NCBI GenBank assembly: GCA_025362825.1
Contig: JANYFF010000045.1
Span: 1-16,889, forward strand
Direction: 5' to 3'
DNA from: Polaromonas sp.
GTDB lineage: Bacteria; Pseudomonadota; Gammaproteobacteria; Burkholderiales; Burkholderiaceae_C
Length of the DNA: 16,889 bases
In this document: one piece after another, positions 1-5,379 of the stretch
How the letters are laid out: every line of letters begins with the position of its first letter
How positions within the stretch are numbered: the first letter of the stretch is position 1
Position numbers and translations under genes: made by a program
Notes under the pieces: generated by a model
Told to the model about the DNA's origin: nothing
The model's database searches: none
What the model saw: the letters and a program-made list of their open reading frames with translations, nothing else

Positions 1-43
1 ATCTACTCTTCAGCCGTTTGGGCTGATCTCGTCCTGGGTTTGG

Positions 44-75
44 CCTGTCCTGAGCCTGTCGAAGGGTCGAAGCCT
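44..75. repeat. Extragenic dispersed repeat (CCTGAGCCTGTCGAAGGG type)
   Basis: The 15-mer GCCTGTCGAAGGGTC at 54-68 recurs exactly inside mutL at 6681-6695, and CCTGAGCC at 49-56 recurs at 6652-6659. Two separated copies of one word family in 17 kb indicate a dispersed element rather than chance. I recall this TTCGACAGGCTCAGG-type word as a common intergenic repeat in Burkholderiales such as Polaromonas. The first 140 bases hold nothing else I can identify. Confidence 0.7.
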
Positions 76-143
76 CGCGACTGCTTCAAGTGGCTTTTCC
101 GACAAGCTCAATACAACCTGATGCAAACGAAAGGTTTCTGCAC

Positions 144-650
144 ATGCCTACTGCCCTGCACATGGCCGCCGACGACGCGGCCCTCGAAGCCGCCGTCAAA
201 CGCAGTCGCAGGCTGCTTAACAAACGTGCGCTGGTAGCGGCTGCAGCCGGCGCTGTACCGGTGCCCGGCCTGGATTGGGCGGTGGACGCCGCCCTGCTGT
301 CCAACCTGATTCCCGAGATCAACAAGCAATTTGGCCTGACACCCGCACAGCTCGACCAGCTCGACCCCGGCAAACGCGAGCAGGTGCAAAAAGCGATTGC
401 GCTGGTCGGCTCGGTGCTGATCGGCAAATTCATCTCGAAAGACCTGGTCATCAAGGCCGCGACCAAGATCGGCCTGCGCCTCACCACCCGGCAACTTGCC
501 AAATTCGTGCCCTTTGCCGGCCAGATCGTGTCGGCCATGTTTGGCTATGCGGCGATTCGCTACTTCGGCGAAGAGCACATGAAAGACTGCATCCGCGTGG
601 CGCAAAAAGCCGGGATGGAGTTGCCGCTGCTGGGCTACTCCCCACGCTGA
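144..650 (+). CDS. Small hydrophobic protein, possibly DUF697/EcsC-like
   Basis: A 168-residue protein when started at ATG 144, which has an AAAGG ribosome site at 130-134, nine bases upstream. An in-frame ATG at 90 would add 18 residues with no visible ribosome site. A basic N-terminal helix is followed by an Ala/Gly-rich stretch with a PVPGLD motif, then a second amphipathic or hydrophobic segment with VGSVLIGKFI, and a third with FVPFAGQIVSAMFGY. The small-residue hydrophobic helices joined by P-x-P-G-x-D remind me of DUF697 (YcjF-type) and EcsC-like membrane-associated proteins, but I cannot confirm either. There is no signal peptide and no catalytic motif. It stands alone, with about 90 bases before the next gene. 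Function is unknown; membrane association is inferred. Confidence 0.7.
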   Translation: MPTALHMAADDAALEAAVKRSRRLLNKRALVAAAAGAVPVPGLDWAVDAALLSNLIPEINKQFGLTPAQLDQLDPGKREQVQKAIALVGSVLIGKFISKDLVIKAATKIGLRLTTRQLAKFVPFAGQIVSAMFGYAAIRYFGEEHMKDCIRVAQKAGMELPLLGYSPR

Positions 651-741
651 CAGCGCTCTGCGGAGCCTGACTCAGCCCCACGCGGGAAAATGCTGGAGTA
701 GTCCTACAGGCGCGCCGTTCCAGTCGGCCTACCATCTTGCC

Positions 742-1578
742 ATGAAGGCTAAAAACCGATTGTTAAAGCGCATCGTCATGCACATGGTCATGTTGGCGGG
801 CAGCATGGGGGGGTGTCTGCCTGCCGCAGCCCAAACAGTCCAGCCTCCAACACTTGCGCCCGTCACTGTCAGCAGCAAGGCCAACCGCGACCCGGTAGAG
901 AAGTCTTACCGCAAGATGATCCGCGGCATGGATCTGTTTGAAGCCCAACGCAGCATGTCGCCGAACGCAATACTGCAGTTTCGCCTGCTGCCGCGGCGCC
1001 GCGAAACCGATATGAACAGCATTGAGCTGGAAGTCATAGGCAGCAACACAGCATTCACAGTGCCCGTCACTCTGGAGCACACGTTTGTGATGGAACGCAG
1101 CCAGGCTGCCTACGACGAAAACGCCCAGGTGACGCCCAATCGAAAAAAACAAAGCATGACTTGGCGCACTGACATCCGCACGCCCGGCTTGCCGCCGAAT
1201 ACAAGGCGCCTGGGCGACCTGCGGCTGGAATGCCGGGTTGGCCTGGAAGCCGGCCTGGTGTCCGGTAGCGGCTCGATCGTCAACCGTATTTCCAGCGCCT
1301 TGTTCGACACGCCGGCATATTGCGACAAGCCCGCGCCGCAATATCTTTTCTTTGCCGACCGCCCGCTCTTCAGCGTGACCTTGGTGTCGGGCTATCGCCG
1401 GGAGATTCTTTCCCTCGATAAGCTGTACGCTGCCGCCAGTGACGACCCAAAGCTAAAAGACGACTTGCCCGATTGCGATTGCGAAGTCCTGATCGACCGC
1501 ACCTATTTTCTGCCACTCGGCGACCGCAGCTGGCCGGATGATGCACTGGTCGAGTTTGAATACATGGACGGACCATGA
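742..1578 (+). CDS. Secreted protein of unknown family
   Basis: A 278-residue protein that I do not recognise. A basic N-terminus (KAKNRLLKR) leads to a hydrophobic core and an Ala-rich cleavage region (LPAAAQ, residues 26-31), so export to the periplasm is likely. Cys25 lies in MGGC, which is a poor lipobox. The mature part begins with a Pro/Val-rich stretch, then looks mostly beta-rich. Four late cysteines include a CDC at about residues 247-249, near the C-terminus, which could form disulphides or bind metal. The stop codon is embedded in an ATGA overlap with the following lipoprotein gene, so the two are translationally coupled and probably act in the same envelope process. No clear ribosome site precedes ATG 742. 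Confidence 0.75.
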   Translation: MKAKNRLLKRIVMHMVMLAGSMGGCLPAAAQTVQPPTLAPVTVSSKANRDPVEKSYRKMIRGMDLFEAQRSMSPNAILQFRLLPRRRETDMNSIELEVIGSNTAFTVPVTLEHTFVMERSQAAYDENAQVTPNRKKQSMTWRTDIRTPGLPPNTRRLGDLRLECRVGLEAGLVSGSGSIVNRISSALFDTPAYCDKPAPQYLFFADRPLFSVTLVSGYRREILSLDKLYAAASDDPKLKDDLPDCDCEVLIDRTYFLPLGDRSWPDDALVEFEYMDGP

Positions 1579-1949
1579 TCATGCAGAAATTTTCACGGCG
1601 TTTACAGTTACCCGGAATTGCCAGCCTAACGCTGCTGCTGTCGCTGGCACTCACAGCTTGTGCAGGCGGCTATGGCAGCGAAGCCACAGTAGCACCTTTC
1701 GGCGACAAAAACATGACGCTGCAAAGCGCAAATAGCGCGGTCGTCGCAGGCACCAGCACCAGGGCCGATGTCCTCGCTGCCTTGGGCCCGGCAACGGTTA
1801 TCAAATTTGACAGCGGCTATGAAGTTTGGGCCTACCGCGACAAACCGGCCCGCGCCGTCGTGCCTGGAAATGAATTCGTCATCCTGTTCGCGCCGGATGG
1901 CATTGTGAAAAAAGCGCGTACGCGGCCTGCGTATCGCTCGCAGTCGTGA
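1575..1949 (+). CDS. BamE/SmpA-like outer-membrane lipoprotein
   Basis: A 124-residue protein. A basic N-terminus and hydrophobic helix end in lipobox LTAC (residues 26-29, Cys29), so it should be a lipoprotein. The mature region has the pattern of the SmpA/OmlA (BamE-like) fold: a 'VVAGTSTRADVLAALGPAT' helix-turn, then a strand around GYEVWAYRD and a final strand FVILFAPDGIVKKAR. BamE-fold proteins are small periplasm-facing lipoproteins, some belonging to the outer-membrane protein assembly machine. This one is probably a paralogue rather than bamE itself, because it is coupled (ATGA overlap) to an uncharacterised secreted protein. A second in-frame ATG at 1581 is also possible. Confidence 0.75.
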   Translation: MIMQKFSRRLQLPGIASLTLLLSLALTACAGGYGSEATVAPFGDKNMTLQSANSAVVAGTSTRADVLAALGPATVIKFDSGYEVWAYRDKPARAVVPGNEFVILFAPDGIVKKARTRPAYRSQS

Positions 1950-2046
1950 AGCTTAGAACCCGGTCAAACACCTGATACCTCAATCATCTGCCTTCAATCG
2001 CACACGTTGCGGCGCACTTCTCCTACAGCCTCCAACCATTTGCCCG

Positions 2047-2057
2047 TCTACACTCAA
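2047..2057 (+). promoter_or_regulatory. Candidate sigma-S (-10) promoter for the OsmB-like pair
   Basis: TCTACACTCAA matches the enterobacterial sigma-S extended -10 consensus KCTAYACTTAA at 10 of 11 positions. No good -35 lies upstream, which sigma-S tolerates. Transcription would start near 2061, giving a leader of about 87 bases. E. coli osmB is itself RpoS- and osmotically regulated, which fits the downstream genes. The assignment is inferred from sequence only. Confidence 0.45.
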
Positions 2058-2082
2058 ATCACAGGCAAGCCCATAACATCAA

Positions 2083-2098
2083 CACACCATGCGGTGTG
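2083..2098. repeat. Perfect inverted repeat in the OsmB-like leader
   Basis: CACACC-ATGC-GGTGTG is a 6-bp perfect inverted repeat with a 4-base loop. It lies between the candidate promoter and the first OsmB-like gene. It could be an operator half-site pair or a leader hairpin; nothing downstream resembles a T-tract. Confidence 0.4.
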
Positions 2099-2147
2099 AC
2101 GCCAGTTAGGACAAGAGCCTGAAACTCTTTAAAAAAGGAAAAGAATC

Positions 2148-2366
2148 ATGAACTCGAAACTTTTGATGTCAGCAGCAGCTTCCGTGATCGCCTTGTCTGC
2201 AATGGTGGGATGTGGAACAAACCCGACCAATGCACAAATTGGCACCGCAACTGGTGCAGTGGTCGGTGGTGTGGTCGGTAACGCTGTGCTGGGCGGCCCC
2301 GTAGGTACACTTGGTGGTGCTGCTGCCGGCGCACTGATTGGCAACGAAGTCGGTAAAAAACGCTAA
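2148..2366 (+). CDS. OsmB-like glycine-zipper lipoprotein (copy 1)
   Basis: A 72-residue protein. The N-terminal signal helix ends in lipobox MVGC (Cys22). The mature part is a glycine-zipper hairpin: GTATGAVVGGVVGNAVLGG, then GTLGGAAAGALIGNEVGKK, two helices with regular small residues. E. coli OsmB has the same length (72 aa) and a very similar TLGGAA...IG..VGK ending, so an osmotically inducible outer-membrane lipoprotein is the best call. The ribosome site AAGGA (in aaaaaaggaaaagaatcATG) is strong. A near-identical paralogue follows 42 bases downstream. Confidence 0.85.
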   Translation: MNSKLLMSAAASVIALSAMVGCGTNPTNAQIGTATGAVVGGVVGNAVLGGPVGTLGGAAAGALIGNEVGKKR

Positions 2367-2408
2367 GCATTGCGCAGCGTTCAAGAATTTTAAAAACTGG
2401 GAAAAATA

Positions 2409-2624
2409 ATGACCTCCAAACTCCTGATGCCTTTGGCTTCCATCATCGTTTTCGCTTCCATGGTCGGTTGCTCAAGCCCACCTACCCGTGCACAAATCGG
2501 AACGGCTACCGGCGCCGTGGTCGGCGGTGTGGTGGGTAGCGCAGTGTTGGGCGGTCCTATCGGTACGCTGGGCGGCGCAGCTGCAGGTGCTCTTATTGGC
2601 AATGAAGTTGGCAAAAAACGCTAA
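2409..2624 (+). CDS. OsmB-like glycine-zipper lipoprotein (copy 2)
   Basis: A 71-residue tandem paralogue of the preceding gene. It keeps the lipobox MVGC and has an almost unchanged glycine-zipper domain: from AQIGTATG to the C-terminal GKKR only two residues differ. The signal helix has diverged freely, and about 25 of the 44 domain codons differ synonymously. This is an old duplication under strong purifying selection on the mature domain. The gene has a weaker ribosome region (CTGGGAAAAATAATG) and ends before a hairpin terminator, so the pair is probably bicistronic. Confidence 0.85.
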   Translation: MTSKLLMPLASIIVFASMVGCSSPPTRAQIGTATGAVVGGVVGSAVLGGPIGTLGGAAAGALIGNEVGKKR

Positions 2625-2663
2625 TCGCCAAAAGCTGCCGGCCTAACGGTCGTTTAGCGCCCG

Positions 2664-2700
2664 AAAAAGCGACTCCTGGAATCCAGGCGTCGCTTTTTTT
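2664..2700. terminator. Bidirectional rho-independent terminator
   Basis: AGCGAC (2668-2673) pairs with GTCGCT (2689-2694), continued inside by CCTGG/CCAGG around a 3-base loop with one mismatch. An A-tract (2664-2668) precedes and seven T's follow. It sits between the convergent OsmB-like pair (plus) and the oxygenase operon (minus), so it can serve both strands. Confidence 0.85.
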
Positions 2701-2760
2701 GTGCGCCGCTCAAAACCTGCGCCCCATCGCTGAATCAGGGTCGACGGTCGGGGGCCAAAA

Positions 2761-3273
2761 TCAAACCGGATAGATCAGCGAATTCAAAATCATTTCGCTG
2801 TCATACACGGCCATGCGTGATTTGATTTGAAGGACGCCATCGACATGCACCAGCTCGTCGATGTATCGGCCCACGTTGTACACCTCGCTGATGCTGCCGG
2901 GTTTGGTGCGAAACACCGCGTAATTCGCTTCAGCCCTGATGACTTCGTCACCGCGTTCCAGGACGCGGGCTTGGCCGATGACATGGCGCATGTAGTACGG
3001 GCCATGGTAGATCGTCTGCGTAATGCCATACACCCGGTCCTTCATCATGCCGCGGCTCTCGAGGTCCATCAGCGCCAGCGGCAACTGCCGGTCAAAGTTC
3101 TCCCGGGCCTGAAGCTTGTAGCGGCCATCCTCAAGAAAGAACAGCGGCCAGTCGTCAAAGCGTTTTTCGTCCAGTGCGGCGGCGTAGCTGGCGTTGAGCT
3201 GGTTGATCTCGTGGTGCAGCAGCAGGTGGGCCAGCAGGCCCTGCGGGTCTGAATGGGCGGGCGTAGCGGTCAT
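2761..3273 (-). CDS. Ring-hydroxylating oxygenase beta subunit
   Basis: A 170-residue small subunit of an aromatic-ring-hydroxylating (Rieske non-heme iron) oxygenase, the SnoaL/NTF2-like fold that packs against the catalytic alpha subunit. Family features are an N-terminal helix HHEINQLNASYAAALDEKRFDDW, a 'F.EDGRYKLQARENFDR' strand region, and 'ESRGMMKDRVYGITQTIYHGPYYMRH'. Length is normal for the salicylate 5-hydroxylase (NagH) and anthranilate dioxygenase class. Its ATG overlaps the alpha-subunit stop in an ATGA (3270-3273), so translation is coupled and stoichiometry is likely maintained. The beta subunit has no catalytic metal site. Transcription should end at the hairpin at 2664-2700. 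Confidence 0.9.
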   Translation of the reverse strand: MTATPAHSDPQGLLAHLLLHHEINQLNASYAAALDEKRFDDWPLFFLEDGRYKLQARENFDRQLPLALMDLESRGMMKDRVYGITQTIYHGPYYMRHVIGQARVLERGDEVIRAEANYAVFRTKPGSISEVYNVGRYIDELVHVDGVLQIKSRMAVYDSEMILNSLIYPV

Positions 3274-4616
3274 AGTCCCATCACCTTGCGCCAGTAAGCG
3301 TACATATTGCGGATCAAGGTCTCGGTGACCATGTGCTCGGTTGCCTCAAGACCGGTGCCGCCGAGTTCGCACAGCGTGGATTCGCCATCACCCGCCTGCG
3401 CAAAACCGTCCTGGCTGAACTCGATCACCTCGCCATCATCTGCGCTAACAAACCCTGCCGGGCCAAACAGGTTGGACTGGCGCAGGCGGCGCTGCGTCAT
3501 CTCTGGCGTGTCTTCGGCAAAGCCGAAATGCGTCCAGACAAAATCAAACTCGCCCTGGCCACGCGGCACGATGTGGCGCGTGCTCAAGGAGTTGACCTGC
3601 TGCTGGATGATGAGGCTGGGAAACAGCGTGATCATGGTCACGGTGGGCATGATGCTGGTGCCGGGATTGGCCGGGTCGTCTACCTTCCACCAGGTTTCTG
3701 GCACCACATCCAGCAGGCGGTCGTCATGCAGCGTCATATTGGCCTTGAAGCTGGTCACGCCTTCGGTCACGGCAGCATTCTGCCCGCCTTCATTGCGTCG
3801 TGAAATCATCACTGCATGACGGCCGTGGGCGTCCATCACCATGCGGCTTTTCTGGTCGGCGCGCCACAGGCCGAATGTCACAAACCAGGTGTGCAGCAGG
3901 CCCGGGTGGTACGGGTCCTTGATGTTTTCCATCATCAGTTTCCAGTTGCCCGGAATGCGCTGTCGGTTGTAGCCCAGCAGCGTCAGCTTGCGGGGGCCTT
4001 GTTCGTCGGTGTTTTGGTCCTTGAAGATGCGGTCCAGCCAAGGCATGATTTGCGGGCCGAGGTAGTCCTCAATGGCTTCGGTGCTGTCGCTGAAGGTGGC
4101 GAACACCAGCCCATTGAGCACAACCACGCGCAGTTTGGTCAGGCCGTGGTCTTTCAGGTCGAAGCCCTCAGGCATGCCGCCATTGGTGCATTCGCCGTCC
4201 TTCACGCCATCCTTGAAAGGCAGGCCGGCCAGGTCGCCATTGAGTTTGTAGGTCCACTGGTGATAGGGGCAGACAAAACTGCGGGCGTTACCGTGCTGGT
4301 TCTGGCAAAAGCGCACGCCACGGTGGGCGCAGCGGTTTTCAACCACGCGTATGCCGGTGTCTGTTGCGCGGTCTTTGGGCGCCACGCGGTCACGCACCAT
4401 AATCACCTGCCGCTCGCCGATGTGGCTGAGCTTGTAGTCGCCAGTATTGGGTATCTCGACGTCGAGGCCAACATAACACCAGTGCGCGCCGTAGAAGATT
4501 TTTTCCAGCTCCTGCTGGTAGAGCTGGGCGTCGGTGTAGGCCCAGAACGGGACGCGGCTTGAACCGGCCTGCGTCCAGCGTGACAATTCGGTATTCGAGA
4601 GGGTTGGCGCGTTCAT
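3270..4616 (-). CDS. Ring-hydroxylating oxygenase alpha subunit, salicylate/anthranilate type
   Basis: A 448-residue catalytic subunit. The Rieske [2Fe-2S] ligands are Cys96-x-His98 and Cys116-x2-His119. The mononuclear iron site is in ENIKDPYHPGLLH: Asp234 as the bridging residue, His237 and His242 as ligands. By recollection the sequence follows NagG (salicylate 5-hydroxylase large subunit) and AndAc closely: SSRVPFWAYT near the start, NRQRIPGNWKLM before the iron site, ETLIRNMYAYWRKVMG at the end. It should hydroxylate an aromatic carboxylate using electrons from a ferredoxin and reductase, neither of which is in this window. Relative to NagG it seems to have about nine extra residues before the Rieske motif (residues 78-88). 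SD AAAGGG lies at about 4625-4630. The exact substrate cannot be called. Confidence 0.9.
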   Translation of the reverse strand: MNAPTLSNTELSRWTQAGSSRVPFWAYTDAQLYQQELEKIFYGAHWCYVGLDVEIPNTGDYKLSHIGERQVIMVRDRVAPKDRATDTGIRVVENRCAHRGVRFCQNQHGNARSFVCPYHQWTYKLNGDLAGLPFKDGVKDGECTNGGMPEGFDLKDHGLTKLRVVVLNGLVFATFSDSTEAIEDYLGPQIMPWLDRIFKDQNTDEQGPRKLTLLGYNRQRIPGNWKLMMENIKDPYHPGLLHTWFVTFGLWRADQKSRMVMDAHGRHAVMISRRNEGGQNAAVTEGVTSFKANMTLHDDRLLDVVPETWWKVDDPANPGTSIMPTVTMITLFPSLIIQQQVNSLSTRHIVPRGQGEFDFVWTHFGFAEDTPEMTQRRLRQSNLFGPAGFVSADDGEVIEFSQDGFAQAGDGESTLCELGGTGLEATEHMVTETLIRNMYAYWRKVMGL

Positions 4617-4634
4617 GTTTCAGGCCCTTTGAGG

Positions 4635-4672
4635 TACCGAAATAATACGCTTACTTATTAATTCAGACCACC
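4635..4672 (-). promoter_or_regulatory. Possible promoter for the oxygenase operon
   Basis: The 70-base gap between dedA and the alpha subunit is AT-rich, unlike its surroundings. On the minus strand it holds TATTAT (complement of 4642-4647), a good -10, placing the start about 20 bases before ATG 4616. The -35 region (TGGTCT at about 17 bases) is poor, so an activator may be needed. Low confidence. Confidence 0.3.
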
Positions 4673-4686
4673 CGGGATTTCACCCA

Positions 4687-5328
4687 TCAGCTGCCCTTGC
4701 GCCGCGCCTTCCATGCGCCAAACAACACAAACAGGCCCGGCACAAAGATCATGGCCCAGATAATTTTGTCGAGGTGGGTTTTGACGAAGGGAACGTTGCC
4801 GAAAAAGTAGCCCGCCGTCACTATCCCGCCCACCCACAGGGCACCGCCGGTGATGTCGTAGAAAGTGAACTTGCTGCGCGTCATTTGCGAGACGCCCGCC
4901 ACAAAAGGCGCAAAGGTGCGTAAAAACGGCATAAAGCGTGCGGCCACGATGGTGATGCCGCCGTACTTTTCATAAAAGTCATGGGCCTGGTCAAAGGCTT
5001 TTTTATTGAAAAATTTCGAGTTTTCCCACTGGAAGACCTTGGGCCCGAAATAGTGACCGATCGTGTAGTTCGACTGGTTGCCCAGCACGGCAGCGGCAAA
5101 CAGCAAGCCCACGGCTAGCGGGTAACTCATCAGGCCCACGCCGCACATGGCGCCGACCACAAACAGCAGCGAATCACCGGGTAAAAACGGCATGACCACG
5201 ACACCGGTTTCCACAAAAATAATCAGAAAAAGCAGCGCATACACCCAGATGCCGTAGCTGGTGACAAAGGTTTCAAGATACCTGTCGATGTGCAGGATGA
5301 AGTCGAGAAGATGTGTGACGATTTCCAT
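4687..5328 (-). CDS. dedA: DedA family inner-membrane protein
   Basis: A 213-residue polytopic protein of the DedA/SNARE-associated (VTT) family, close in length to E. coli DedA (219). Signature features: an acidic Glu40 in a membrane segment, PFLPGDSLL (47-55) forming the re-entrant loop, RFMPFLRTFAPF (131-142) with the paired arginines Arg131 and Arg137, and a C-terminal hydrophobic segment (about 188-204) followed by KARRKGS. DedA proteins are undecaprenyl-phosphate or phospholipid transporters/flippases that need the proton motive force; some members retrieve C55-P. It is divergent from mutL (51 bases between starts) and lies 70 bases upstream of the oxygenase genes on the same strand, possibly read through. 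No strong ribosome site precedes ATG 5328. Confidence 0.92.
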   Translation of the reverse strand: MEIVTHLLDFILHIDRYLETFVTSYGIWVYALLFLIIFVETGVVVMPFLPGDSLLFVVGAMCGVGLMSYPLAVGLLFAAAVLGNQSNYTIGHYFGPKVFQWENSKFFNKKAFDQAHDFYEKYGGITIVAARFMPFLRTFAPFVAGVSQMTRSKFTFYDITGGALWVGGIVTAGYFFGNVPFVKTHLDKIIWAMIFVPGLFVLFGAWKARRKGS

Positions 5329-5338
5329 GGGACCGATT

Positions 5339-5371
5339 TTGACAGGTCAGACGTTCCCCACCGCCTAAAAT
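5339..5371 (+). promoter_or_regulatory. Candidate mutL promoter
   Basis: A perfect -35 TTGACA (5339-5344) faces a TAAAAT (5366-5371; five of six matches to TATAAT). The spacing of 21 bases is too long for an optimal promoter. If used, the start would be near 5378, almost at the mutL ATG (5380). Confidence 0.35.
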
Positions 5372-5379
5372 CAAAGGTA

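Noticed and set aside
3816..4562. Plus-strand frame of 248 residues
   Set aside because: It is antisense to the oxygenase alpha subunit, whose Rieske and iron motifs are intact; no ribosome site or domain is visible in the antisense frame.
5290..5379. N-terminal extension of MutL from ATG 5290
   Set aside because: It overlaps the dedA start and its residues do not resemble MutL; the conserved IRELPDEL region begins shortly after ATG 5380.
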